Origin: Absicoccus porci
GTDB taxonomy: Bacteria > Bacillota_I > Bacilli_A > Erysipelotrichales > Erysipelotrichaceae
Length of the DNA: 64,000 nucleotides
Direction of reading: 5' to 3'
NCBI RefSeq assembly: GCF_003725415.1
Contig: NZ_RJQC01000001.1
Span: 482,418-546,417 of the forward strand
Part shown: positions 7,162-16,218 of the stretch, one piece after another
Layout of the letters: every line of letters begins with the position of its first letter
How positions within the stretch are numbered: the stretch's first letter is position 1
Translations under genes and position numbers: made by a program
Notes under the pieces: model-generated
Database searches by the model: none
What the model was told of the DNA's origin: nothing
What the model saw: only the letters and a program-made list of their open reading frames with translations

Positions 7162-9465
7162 ATGACAGAAACATTCCCGTTAGTCTGTACCCGAGGTGTT
7201 GTTGTTTTTCCAAATCAAGATATTGTGATTGATGTTGGACGTGAACCATCTCTACAAGCTGTTGACAATGCTCAAAATAATTTTGAAAACCATATCGTAT
7301 TGGTTTCACAAAAAGATATAACAACGGATGAACCTGGTTTGGATGATATTTATCATGTAGGAACACTTTGTGAAGTTCGCCATGTTCGCCGTTTTGAGAA
7401 TTTTATTCGTGTAAAATTTAGAGGATTAAAACGTGTTCGCTTGAATGAATGGATCCAAGGTAATGACAGTGACATGGCTGTTGTGGATGAATTAGTAACA
7501 TATCGTCAAGATGAGACCGAAGAACAAGCATTAATGCGTATGATCGTCGATGCCTATGATCATTTTACCGGTGCCGATAAATTCATGTCCAAAGATATGA
7601 TGATTGAATTATCCAAAGGTGTAGGTCCAGAAGGATTGAGCGATAAAGCCGTAACAGCTTTACCTATTTCTTTGGATCGTAAACAAGCCTACTTGGAAAC
7701 ATTAGGTGCGAATGATCGTTTGGAGATGTTGTTGGCCGATATTGAAAAAGAAAAGAAGATGGGAGAAGTTGAGAAAAAAATCAACGATACTGTCAAACAA
7801 CGTATTGACCAAGGACAAAAAGATTATTACTTACGTGAAAAATTAAATGCCATTAAAGAAGAATTGGGAGATGTCGTTGAACAAGATAAGGATGCAGAAC
7901 AAATTCGTAAGCGTCTAGACGAAAATCCATATCCTGAAAATATCAAAAAGAAAGTCAAAGAAGAATTATCTCGTTATGAAATCTTGCCAATGGCAAGTGG
8001 AGAAACGGGTGTCATAAAGACATATATTGATTGGTTGATGGATTTGCCTTGGTGGCAAGAAACGCAAGATAATCAAGATTTAAATCAAGCCCAATCCATT
8101 TTGGATGCGGATCATTATGGCTTGGAAAAAGTCAAAGAACGAATCCTAGAATATTTGGCTGTCAAACAAATGACCAATTCTTTAAAAGCGCCAATCCTTT
8201 GTTTGGTAGGCCCTCCTGGTGTTGGTAAAACATCATTAGCACGAAGTGTTGCTCGTGCCCTAGATCGTAAATTTGTGAAGATTTCTTTAGGTGGTGTACG
8301 TGATGAAGCCGAAATTCGAGGACATCGCCGTACCTATTTAGGAGCTATGCCAGGCCGTATCATTCAAGGAATGAAAAAAGCTGGCGTTGTGAATCCGGTC
8401 TTCTTGATTGATGAAATCGATAAGATGGCCAGTGATTATAAGGGAGATCCTTCTTCTGCTATGTTGGAAGTATTGGATCCAGAACAAAACTCTTACTTCT
8501 CCGACCACTATATTGAAGAACCTTATGATCTAAGTAAAGTGTTATTTATTGCGACTGCTAACTATTTGGAAAATATTCCACCAGCTTTACGTGATCGTTT
8601 GGAAATCATTCAATTATCCAGTTACACGGATGTAGAAAAAATCCACATCGCAAAAGAACATTTATTACCAAAACAATTGAAGGAAAATGGCTTGCATGCC
8701 AGTCAATTAAAGATTTCCGATGATTTATTATTGTATTTGATTCGTTACTATACAAGAGAAGCCGGTGTTCGTCAGTTAGAACGTACAATTGCAACTATTT
8801 GTCGAAAAACCGTTTTAGCCATTTTAAAAGACAATAAGAAATCCATTCGGTTATCAAAAAAATTGGTTCATGAGTGGTTAGGCAATGAAAAAGTAGATTA
8901 TGGTCATAAAGAAAAGAAAGATCAAGTCGGTACAGTCACAGGACTAGCTTATACAAGTTTTGGTGGTGACATTTTGCAAATTGAAGCCAATCGTTTTGAA
9001 GGTAAAGGACGATTGATCTTGACTGGACAGTTAGGTGATGTCATGAAAGAAAGTGCCAACATTGCGCTGGATTACATCAAAGCCCATGCCAAAGAATATA
9101 AGATTGATCCAAAATTGTTTGAAACCAATGATGTACATATCCATGTACCAGAAGGAGCCGTACCAAAAGACGGACCAAGTGCCGGTGTAACAATGACAAC
9201 AACTTTGGTTTCTTGTTTCTCAGAAATTCCAGTAAAAGCCAATTTGGCCATGACGGGTGAAGTGACTCTACGTGGTAATGTATTACCAATTGGTGGCTTA
9301 AAAGAAAAATCTTTAGCTGCTTATCGTTCAGGTATTACAACAATATTGATTCCAAAAGAAAATGTGCGTGATTTGGATGAAATTCCACAAGAAGTCAAAG
9401 ATGCAGTTGAGTTTATTCCGGTATCAACGGTTAAGCAAGTTTTGAAACACGCTCTAGTTGCATAG
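7162..9465 (+). CDS. lon: ATP-dependent protease Lon
   Basis: 767 aa, typical Lon length. It has an N-terminal LAN substrate-binding domain (residues 1-200), a coiled-coil linker (about 190-250), an AAA+ module with Walker A GPPGVGKT at 350-357 and Walker B FLIDEIDK, and a C-terminal serine-lysine protease. Ser673 lies in PKDGPSAG and Lys716 in GGLKEK. It degrades misfolded and regulatory proteins in the cytosol as a hexamer. AAGGAGGA precedes the ATG. It lies between trigger factor and engB, an order also seen in Bacillus relatives (tig-clpX-lon-engB) but here without clpX. Confidence 0.97.
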   Translation: MTETFPLVCTRGVVVFPNQDIVIDVGREPSLQAVDNAQNNFENHIVLVSQKDITTDEPGLDDIYHVGTLCEVRHVRRFENFIRVKFRGLKRVRLNEWIQGNDSDMAVVDELVTYRQDETEEQALMRMIVDAYDHFTGADKFMSKDMMIELSKGVGPEGLSDKAVTALPISLDRKQAYLETLGANDRLEMLLADIEKEKKMGEVEKKINDTVKQRIDQGQKDYYLREKLNAIKEELGDVVEQDKDAEQIRKRLDENPYPENIKKKVKEELSRYEILPMASGETGVIKTYIDWLMDLPWWQETQDNQDLNQAQSILDADHYGLEKVKERILEYLAVKQMTNSLKAPILCLVGPPGVGKTSLARSVARALDRKFVKISLGGVRDEAEIRGHRRTYLGAMPGRIIQGMKKAGVVNPVFLIDEIDKMASDYKGDPSSAMLEVLDPEQNSYFSDHYIEEPYDLSKVLFIATANYLENIPPALRDRLEIIQLSSYTDVEKIHIAKEHLLPKQLKENGLHASQLKISDDLLLYLIRYYTREAGVRQLERTIATICRKTVLAILKDNKKSIRLSKKLVHEWLGNEKVDYGHKEKKDQVGTVTGLAYTSFGGDILQIEANRFEGKGRLILTGQLGDVMKESANIALDYIKAHAKEYKIDPKLFETNDVHIHVPEGAVPKDGPSAGVTMTTTLVSCFSEIPVKANLAMTGEVTLRGNVLPIGGLKEKSLAAYRSGITTILIPKENVRDLDEIPQEVKDAVEFIPVSTVKQVLKHALVA

Positions 9466-9466
9466 T

Positions 9467-10039
9467 ATGAAAAGTGAATTTGTAACAAGCGCCACATGCA
9501 AAGAACAATGGCCACAATCTTCTTTACCGGAAGTTGTGGTTGTTGGTCGCTCCAATGTAGGTAAAAGCAGTTTTATCAATGCGCTAACACAACGGAAAAA
9601 ACTAGCTTATGTTGGTAATACACCCGGTAAGACACGATTGATCAATTTCTTCTCGATTGATGAAAAATGGATGTTGGTTGATGTTCCAGGTTATGGTTAT
9701 GCCAAGATGAGCAAACAAATGCTTTTAAAAATGGGTGCCATGATGGATGAATACTTCACTCAAAGAGAACAAATTGCCGGTGTCATATCCTTGGTGGATG
9801 CACGACATGAACCAACCCATGATGATTTGGATATGATTGACACATTAAAACAACTTCAAATCCCCATTGTGGTGGTTGCGACCAAGATTGATAAAGTTCC
9901 TAAGACAAAACGAGTGAAAGCCATTAAAGTGATTTCACAAAAATTACAGTTGCCGATGGCACATATTTATCCGGTATCAAGTATCGAAAAAACAGGATTT
10001 ACGCCTGTATATAATGCCATTCAAGAGTGGATTCGATGA
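9467..10039 (+). CDS. engB: Ribosome biogenesis GTPase EngB (YsxC/YihA)
   Basis: 190 aa from the ATG at 9467, one base after the lon stop codon. No clear Shine-Dalgarno is present, so reinitiation after Lon is likely. GTPase motifs: GRSNVGKSS (G1), GKT with TR following (switch I), DVPGYG (G3), TKIDK (G4) and SS (G5). It acts in assembly of the 50S subunit and is usually essential. The stop codon lies within the 5' arm of the terminator hairpin. Confidence 0.93.
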   Translation: MKSEFVTSATCKEQWPQSSLPEVVVVGRSNVGKSSFINALTQRKKLAYVGNTPGKTRLINFFSIDEKWMLVDVPGYGYAKMSKQMLLKMGAMMDEYFTQREQIAGVISLVDARHEPTHDDLDMIDTLKQLQIPIVVVATKIDKVPKTKRVKAIKVISQKLQLPMAHIYPVSSIEKTGFTPVYNAIQEWIR

Positions 10040-10060
10040 GCTTCGGCTCATCTTTTTTTT
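10035..10060 (+). terminator. Terminator of the tig-lon-engB region
   Basis: GATGAGC-TTCG-GCTCATC followed by eight T; a stable tetraloop hairpin overlapping the engB stop. Confidence 0.95.
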
Positions 10061-10620
10061 AAAATTCCAATAATTGTGCCAAAAATTCCAGTTTATTGTA
10101 AACGAAAAATTATCTGCTATTATAAAAGTACAAAAGATAGATACGAAGAAAAACTTCTTCGATATCAACCATTTGTTCATACACAGTACAAAAATTCATT
10201 CAAAAAGGGAAAGAGGTAAGAACAAAAAAATTCTGAAAAAGCTGTTTTGAATGAAAGTTAAGTATTCGAAAAAGAAGATACATGCGAAGAGAGATCCAAT
10301 GGAAAGAAATCTTCAAAGGGTATGGATTAAGAATACGAGTACGAGTAAATCATTTGGAAGAGGATAGCGGTAGGAATAAAAAAATTCTGAAAAAGTCGTT
10401 TCAAATGAGAATTGATGGAAATATTTGGAAAAGGATGAATGCGAAGAGAAAATAATAAGAAAAAATCTTCAATAAGGGTCATCTTTGAAAGAATATGAAA
10501 ATCAAGTGTGTGGGTTAGAAAACATCCGAAATGGGTGAATGGGTACAATTAAAAAAACAAATAAAGAAAAGAGAGTACGTAAAATTAAACAAACAAATAA
10601 CCCAAGAACAAATGGCATAG
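10061..10620. repeat. Purine-rich non-coding block with a diverged direct repeat
   Basis: 560 bases without a credible gene. The plus strand is strongly A/G-rich. Two diverged copies of a module of about 115-130 bases lie about 155 bases apart. The first is roughly 10193-10322 and the second 10348-10479. They share the blocks AAAAAAATTCTGAAAAAG, GCGAAGAGA and AATCTTCAA in the same order. A small hairpin CGAAGAA-AAAC-TTCTTCG lies at about 10144-10161. No start codons with ribosome-binding sites are seen. It could be a decayed duplication or a non-coding RNA. Confidence 0.5.
10096..10129 (+). promoter_or_regulatory. Possible promoter within the non-coding block
   Basis: TTGTAA, a 16-base spacer ending in TGC, then TATTAT (extended -10). 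It points into a region without ORFs that ends at the hairpin at 10621-10653, so an RNA of about 0.5 kb could be made. Confidence 0.3.
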
Positions 10621-10653
10621 AGAAAAGAGCTAATCAAATTGGTTAGCTCTTTT
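10621..10653 (-). terminator. Bidirectional terminator after the MATE gene
   Basis: AAAAGAGCTAA / TTAGCTCTTTT stem of 11 bp with the MATE stop codon in the loop. A/T flanks on both sides allow it to work in both directions. Confidence 0.85.
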
Positions 10654-11979
10654 CCATGTGTTCTCAGTTTTTATGATACGATAGGAAATCCATAATTGGA
10701 TACTCATCAATGTCCAAATAACGGGTTCACATAAGATCACACCAAAATAAGCAAGTGCAGGAATGACCCATATCGTGAAGACGATCTTACCAGCTAATTC
10801 AATACCGCTGGAAATTAATGGATAAATCTTATAACCATTTCCTTGCAAAGCATTTCGATACGTTAATAAAGGCCCCAGTACAATAAAACCAGGAATATTG
10901 ATTTGCAGGTAGCGAGTACCATTTGCCAGGACAATGTCATTGGCCGATCCACTGAGAATATGGATCATCGGTTGCGCAAATAAGAAAACAATGACAGTTA
11001 ATACAATCGTATAAAGCCAATCAAAGTGAATACAAAAGCGAATACCTTGTTCCATTCGATCCCATTGTTTGGCACCACGATTTTGCGATACAAATGTCGA
11101 TGTCGTTGCTCCTAAGGTTGAAAGAGGCAATACCAATAACGCAAACCATTTTCGAGCCGCTGTATGCGCCGCAATGATATTCGTACCTAAAGGATTGATC
11201 CCACTTTGAAGAATAATCGTTCCAATGGAAACAATAGAAAACATAAAACCCATCGCAAATCCTTGAGAAAGAAGTTCGTGGACAATATCCGCATCCATTT
11301 TAAAATGATTTCTCTTTGGCACCAATAATGGTTCTTTTTTGTAGATGATACCAAAACAAAGAAGGGCTGCCAGTACTTGTGATAGAACCGTTGCGAAAGC
11401 AGCTCCACGAATACCAATATGCCATTGTGTGATAAAAATTGTATCTAGAATAACATTTACGATCGAAGTGATGATCAATACATATAATGGGGTCAAACTA
11501 TTTCCAATCGAACGAAATAGACAAGCGGCTAAATTATAAAACATCGTAATGATCAACGTGGCTGCAATGACATGAATATAACTATAAGCCATGGAATAAA
11601 TTGCATTTGGTGTTTTCAATATCCGCAATAACCATGGCATGATCGAACAAGAAACAATGGATAAAAACAAGGCGATAAAAAAACCAAAAATCAAACTTTC
11701 TGCAATTGCGATTTTAAGTTTATCGGTATCTTTGGCACCATAATAACGACTGATCACGATGCCAAATCCTAAACTCATACCACTACAAAATTGTACGATC
11801 AATTCAAAAATTGCAGCTGTTGCTCCTAATGCAGCTAATGGCGCATCTCCCAGAAAATGACCAATAAGTAAGGTATCGACCGTATTATATAATTGTTGAA
11901 AAAAATTAGACAAAAACAAAGGAATCGCAAATAATAGGATTCCTTGTTTGATATTGCCTTGTATTAATGTTGGTTTCAT
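10630..11979 (-). CDS. MATE-family multidrug/cation exporter
   Basis: 449 aa with 12 predicted membrane helices in two homologous halves, the family's usual design. The N-terminus (IPLFLSNFFQQLYNTVDTLLIGHFLG) is the classical MATE signature, and the second half begins near LLSQGFAMGFMFSIVSIGTIILQSGIN. It resembles the MepA/DinF-type branch that exports organic cations with Na+ or H+ entry; the real substrate cannot be read from the sequence. Its ATG overlaps the NAD synthetase stop (ATGA), so the two genes form an operon. Confidence 0.9.
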   Translation of the reverse strand: MKPTLIQGNIKQGILLFAIPLFLSNFFQQLYNTVDTLLIGHFLGDAPLAALGATAAIFELIVQFCSGMSLGFGIVISRYYGAKDTDKLKIAIAESLIFGFFIALFLSIVSCSIMPWLLRILKTPNAIYSMAYSYIHVIAATLIITMFYNLAACLFRSIGNSLTPLYVLIITSIVNVILDTIFITQWHIGIRGAAFATVLSQVLAALLCFGIIYKKEPLLVPKRNHFKMDADIVHELLSQGFAMGFMFSIVSIGTIILQSGINPLGTNIIAAHTAARKWFALLVLPLSTLGATTSTFVSQNRGAKQWDRMEQGIRFCIHFDWLYTIVLTVIVFLFAQPMIHILSGSANDIVLANGTRYLQINIPGFIVLGPLLTYRNALQGNGYKIYPLISSGIELAGKIVFTIWVIPALAYFGVILCEPVIWTLMSIQLWISYRIIKTENTWKRANQFD

Positions 11980-13907
11980 TCAATCTCTATGGCCTCAACT
12001 TGCTGCAACCAGAGATCGCGACTTGCATCGCTTGGCATTCGCAAATCACCACGTGGAGATAAACAAATGGAACCAACTTTTACACCATCTGGCATACAAT
12101 TTCGTTTAAATTGTTGGGCAAAGAAACGTCGATAAAAAGTCAATAATCCATTTTTAATCGTTTTCTTATCAATGGTAGGGAAGGCTTTTACACAAAGATC
12201 AAAGATCTTTTCTGGCTGTTCATGATGACGTAGTAAATGATACAAGAAGAAATCATGAAGATCATACGATCCTAACACTTCTTCGGTTTTTTGCGCAATC
12301 TTACCGGAAGCATCCAATGGCAATAATTCTGGCGATACAGGCGTATCACAAATATCCATCAATACATCATGTAAAGCATTTTGTCCTTCTTTTTGCGCTT
12401 GTAGCGCACGTGTTTCTACAATATAACGAACCAATGTTTTTGGTACGGAAACATTGACAGCATACATGCTCATATGATCGCCATTATAGGTACACCATCC
12501 TAAAGCCAATTCACTCAGATCACCTGTACCAATGACGATGCCATTATATTGGTTGGCCAGATCCATCAGAATTTGGGTACGTTCTCTTGCTTGTGAGTTT
12601 TCATAGGTGATATCCATAATCTCAGGATCATGATGAATATCTTTAAAATGCTGATTGACCGCATCCCCAATCGTAATGGTTTCTTTGGAAGCATGAATGA
12701 GATCAATTAATTGATCAGCATTGGTTTTGGTGCGCACACTCGTTCCAAAACCAGGCATCGAAATCGCATGGATATTTTTCGGATCATATTGACACAATTG
12801 GAAAGCTCGTTCACAAACCAATAAAGCTAAGGTAGAATCCAAACCACCCGAAATACCAATCACGACATGTTCACAATGAATTTTGGACAAACGAGTTGCC
12901 AAACCTTGCGCTTGAATATTTAAAATATTCTGGCAACGACGAATCCGTTTTTCACTGTCATTCGGTACAAATGGATAGGCATCATACGTTCGATGTAATT
13001 CAATCGTATCGATTGGTTGGGAAGCATACATGATGGTTCTTACATCATTGATTTCCTCTTCCATACTGGTCTTAAAATGAATGCGATCATTCATCAAATT
13101 TTGAATATCAATTTCACCAACGATAAAATCATTGGTATCTAAATAATTTCGTTCTGATAAAACCGTACCGTTTTCACAAATCAAATCGTGACCCGAAAAG
13201 ACAAGATCACTCGTTGATTCTTGTGGACCAGCACTCGCATATACATATCCCGCATACGTTCTTGCACTTTGATTGATCACCAATTGATGACGATAGGCAT
13301 CTTTCGCAATCGTATCATTGGAAGCCGATAAGTTACAAAGAATATTGGCACCAGCTAAAGCCAGTTTGGAACTAACCGGAATGGTAACCCATAAATCTTC
13401 ACATAATTCAGCACCAATACAAGCTTGCGTCGTAGAATCGTAGAAAACCAATCCATTCGATACGGGAACGGTTCGTCCTTGCCAATCCATAGAATCCACC
13501 GGACAGTTTTTACCACTGGTAAACCAACGCGTTTCATAAAATTCATTATAGCTAGGAATATATGTTTTTAACTGAAAGCCCAATACGTGATGGTCAAAAC
13601 AAAAAGCAGCAGCATTGTATAGTTTGTTTTGAATTTGAAGTGGTAGACCCACAAGCACAGCCATCTGATCAGGCATTGCCTCTAGAAACTCCTGAAGCCC
13701 TTTTTGAGCTTGTCGTAATAGGAGATCTTCATAAAAAAGATCTTGGCATGTATAACCAGTGATGCATAGTTCCGGAAAGACAATCAATTGCGTATCCTTA
13801 GGAACTCGTGCACAAATATCTAACATTGCCTGGACATTTTTTTGCGGATTGCCAATCGCAACGGATGGTGTAGCGGCCACCACTTTATAATACTGATAAC
13901 GTTTCAT
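11976..13907 (-). CDS. nadE: Glutamine-dependent NAD+ synthetase
   Basis: 643 aa from the ATG at 13907, which has GGAGGAAG upstream; a longer reading frame of 16 more codons lacks a ribosome-binding site. The N-terminal nitrilase-type glutaminase domain (about 1-270) has the catalytic cysteine in GAELCEDLW. The C-terminal ammonia-dependent synthetase domain (about 310-643) has the P-loop SGGLDST. It amidates deamido-NAD+ with ATP and an internally channelled ammonia. The length is typical of the two-domain enzyme. It lies downstream of the hydrogenase behind a terminator and upstream of the overlapping MATE gene. Confidence 0.95.
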   Translation of the reverse strand: MKRYQYYKVVAATPSVAIGNPQKNVQAMLDICARVPKDTQLIVFPELCITGYTCQDLFYEDLLLRQAQKGLQEFLEAMPDQMAVLVGLPLQIQNKLYNAAAFCFDHHVLGFQLKTYIPSYNEFYETRWFTSGKNCPVDSMDWQGRTVPVSNGLVFYDSTTQACIGAELCEDLWVTIPVSSKLALAGANILCNLSASNDTIAKDAYRHQLVINQSARTYAGYVYASAGPQESTSDLVFSGHDLICENGTVLSERNYLDTNDFIVGEIDIQNLMNDRIHFKTSMEEEINDVRTIMYASQPIDTIELHRTYDAYPFVPNDSEKRIRRCQNILNIQAQGLATRLSKIHCEHVVIGISGGLDSTLALLVCERAFQLCQYDPKNIHAISMPGFGTSVRTKTNADQLIDLIHASKETITIGDAVNQHFKDIHHDPEIMDITYENSQARERTQILMDLANQYNGIVIGTGDLSELALGWCTYNGDHMSMYAVNVSVPKTLVRYIVETRALQAQKEGQNALHDVLMDICDTPVSPELLPLDASGKIAQKTEEVLGSYDLHDFFLYHLLRHHEQPEKIFDLCVKAFPTIDKKTIKNGLLTFYRRFFAQQFKRNCMPDGVKVGSICLSPRGDLRMPSDASRDLWLQQVEAIEIE

Positions 13908-13920
13908 TTCTTCCTCCCAT

Positions 13921-13950
13921 AAAAAAAGATGGATAACTCGTATCCATCTT
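13921..13950 (-). terminator. Terminator of the hydrogenase gene
   Basis: Minus strand AAGATGGATA-CGAGT-TATCCATCTT followed by T residues. Confidence 0.85.
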
Positions 13951-13965
13951 ATCATCTTTTTTTGT

Positions 13966-15471
13966 TTAGTTGTTGACTAATTCTTCGACTTCATCACCAT
14001 ATTTAGAAAGATCGGCCGTTTTCATCTCATCCTCATTGGCATATTTCTTAACTAACGCGCTGGAACGAGGAATCGCTTGTAGTGTTCCGGCACCACCAAC
14101 GCAGCCACCAGGACAACCCATACCTTCCAAAAGATAGCCATTCAAACGACCGGCTTTTGCCATCATCAACATGGTCTTGCAGTTTTTTAAACCTTCAGCC
14201 GCTTGCACTTTGACTTTTACATCTGGATGTTCTTTTTCAATCAATTCTTTTACAGAAGCGGCTACACCACCAGTGACCGCAAATTGACGACCTGCTTTGG
14301 TACCATCCGTAAATGGATCATCTACAGTAATCTGATCTAGATTGATACCTTTGGCTTGGAACATACCCATAACTTCTTCAAAAGTTAATACAAAATCAAT
14401 ATCACTACGAACGGAACGACGACTTGCTTCCAACTTCTTCGCTGCACAAGGACCAATAAAGACAACTTTTGCGTTTGGTTTACGCTTTTTGATCCAACGA
14501 CCTGTTAATACCATTGGCGTTAATGCCATGGAAATATTCTTCGAAAATTGTGGGAATTCTTTCTTTGCCATAACAGACCAAGCTGGGCAACAGCTTGTTG
14601 CCATAAAATCTAAGTTTTCCGGAACATTTTTCATAAAATCTTCCGCTTCATCAATGGTACATAAGTCAGCACCAATAGCGACTTCGACAACATCGGCAAA
14701 ACCTAAGTCTTTTAACGCTGTTTTGACTTTATCTGGTGTTACCTTTGGACCAAATTGACCTACGAACGCAGGGGCAATGGCGGCAATGACTTCATAGCCT
14801 TGTTTCATCGCATAAATGGTTTGGAAAATCTGTCCTTTATCAACAATGGCACCAAATGGACAATTGACCAAACATTGACCACAACTTACACATTTATCAT
14901 AGTTGATCGTAGCTTTGCCGTTCTCATCCGAACTGATTGCATTCATACCACAGCTGGAAGCACATGGACGCTCCATCTTAATGATCGCATGATATGGACA
15001 AGCTTCGGCACAACGACCACATTTGATACAACCACTCTGATCAATGTGAGAACGTCCATTGACAATGGAAACGACTTTCTTTGGACATACTTCGGTACAT
15101 TGATGAGAGAAACAGCCTTGACACATATCTGTGACAATGACTTTCTTTTCCGGACAAGCATTACAAGCAAATTTAATGATATTTACTAGTGGTGGTTCGT
15201 AATATTTTTCTGGTTGGATACCTTCTTTTACACCATCACTGACGACACCGGCTTCACTGACATCTCGAAGATTAAGCCCCATACCTAAACGTAGACGCTC
15301 ACCAATGATGGCACGCTCTAGGAAGACATTTTCTTGATTTCCTGGTAAAATGTCGTAGGGAATCTGTTCCATTTGTTTTGCATAGTCTTCGTCATCGTTA
15401 TATGCCATTTCGGCAATCGCTGCAAAGACCTTTCTGCGCGTATCTGTTACTGAATTGTATACTCCTCGCAT
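13966..15471 (-). CDS. Monomeric ferredoxin-type [FeFe] hydrogenase (group B-like)
   Basis: 501 aa from the ATG at 15471; GAGGTGA lies upstream, while the GTG five codons earlier overlaps that element. Order: a cysteine-rich region beginning CNACPEKKVIVTDMCQGC, two 4Fe-4S ferredoxin motifs (CIKCGRCAEACP and CVSCGQCLVNCP), then the H-cluster motifs TSCCPAW, GPCAAKK and GMGCPGGCVGGAG. The glycine replacing methionine in the second motif (GPC for MPC) and the four-cysteine lead are features of group B enzymes, thought to pair with ferredoxin. It reduces protons with electrons probably supplied by the PFOR encoded at 53420. HydE/F/G maturases are not in the window. Confidence 0.88.
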   Translation of the reverse strand: MRGVYNSVTDTRRKVFAAIAEMAYNDDEDYAKQMEQIPYDILPGNQENVFLERAIIGERLRLGMGLNLRDVSEAGVVSDGVKEGIQPEKYYEPPLVNIIKFACNACPEKKVIVTDMCQGCFSHQCTEVCPKKVVSIVNGRSHIDQSGCIKCGRCAEACPYHAIIKMERPCASSCGMNAISSDENGKATINYDKCVSCGQCLVNCPFGAIVDKGQIFQTIYAMKQGYEVIAAIAPAFVGQFGPKVTPDKVKTALKDLGFADVVEVAIGADLCTIDEAEDFMKNVPENLDFMATSCCPAWSVMAKKEFPQFSKNISMALTPMVLTGRWIKKRKPNAKVVFIGPCAAKKLEASRRSVRSDIDFVLTFEEVMGMFQAKGINLDQITVDDPFTDGTKAGRQFAVTGGVAASVKELIEKEHPDVKVKVQAAEGLKNCKTMLMMAKAGRLNGYLLEGMGCPGGCVGGAGTLQAIPRSSALVKKYANEDEMKTADLSKYGDEVEELVNN

Positions 15472-15564
15472 AAATTTTTCTTTCACCTCAATATTTATCT
15501 TCTGTCTGTTAACATAATAACAAACTTGAGATGCTTTTAAAAGTGATTTTTTTCACAAATAATG

Positions 15565-15573
15565 TGCTACAAT
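15565..15573 (+). promoter_or_regulatory. Extended -10 promoter giving a leaderless HAD transcript
   Basis: TGC-TACAAT, six bases, then the ATG at 15580, so the predicted +1 is the A of the start codon. No ribosome-binding site is present. Confidence 0.5.
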
Positions 15574-15579
15574 CTATAC

Positions 15580-16218
15580 ATGAAAAAAATTGTATGGGAT
15601 TGGAACGGTACATTATTTAATGATTTGCATTTATGTTTTTCTTGTATCAATCGATTATTGGAAAATCATTCGCTACAACCACTACCAGATATTGATGCAT
15701 ATCGAAATGTGTTTGGTTTTCCTATTGTTGATTATTATCAACGAATTGGCTTTGATTTTAATCAAACACCATTTTCTGTATTAGCCAAAGAATATATGGA
15801 AGACTATCAATCCAAAAGTATGCATTGTTCCTTATATAGCGATGTCATGGAAACCATTGAAACCGTAGAAGAAAAGAAGACACCACAAGTTATCTTATCC
15901 GCCAGCAAGAAAGCCTTTTTAATGGCGCAAATTGAACAATTTTCTGTGAAGCAGCATATGGATGGTATATATGGAATCGAAGACATCTATGCACACAGTA
16001 AAGTAGAACTGGCACAAGCCTATCGCAAAGAGAATCCAAGGGATGAATTGTGGTTTGTCGGCGATTCAATCCATGATTATGAAGTCGCACAAGCTATCGA
16101 TGCGCATTGTGTATTGGTAGCCAGTGGCCATCAGGCCAAGTCCACTTTAGAGCAGATGCCTGCACCCGTTGTGGATCAATTATCAGAAAGTTTGGAGTAT
16201 ATCTATGAAAGAGATTGA
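15580..16218 (+). CDS. HAD-superfamily phosphatase
   Basis: 212 aa. HAD motif I is DWNGT at residues 6-10 (the second Asp is replaced by Asn), motif II is LSAS near residue 107, motif III is the Lys around HSKVE, and motif IV is GDSIHDYEVA. The DWNGT variant occurs in a subgroup of phosphoglycolate-phosphatase-like proteins. The substrate is unknown. An upstream start at 15562 has no signals; the ATG at 15580 fits the motif position. The 3' end overlaps the following pseudouridine synthase by 14 bases, so the pair is co-translated. Confidence 0.8.
   Translation: MKKIVWDWNGTLFNDLHLCFSCINRLLENHSLQPLPDIDAYRNVFGFPIVDYYQRIGFDFNQTPFSVLAKEYMEDYQSKSMHCSLYSDVMETIETVEEKKTPQVILSASKKAFLMAQIEQFSVKQHMDGIYGIEDIYAHSKVELAQAYRKENPRDELWFVGDSIHDYEVAQAIDAHCVLVASGHQAKSTLEQMPAPVVDQLSESLEYIYERD

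Noticed and set aside
14342..15189. Two plus-strand ORFs of about 140 codons inside the hydrogenase gene
   Set aside because: Antisense to conserved Fe-S and H-cluster motifs; their sequence is explained by the codon bias of the real gene.
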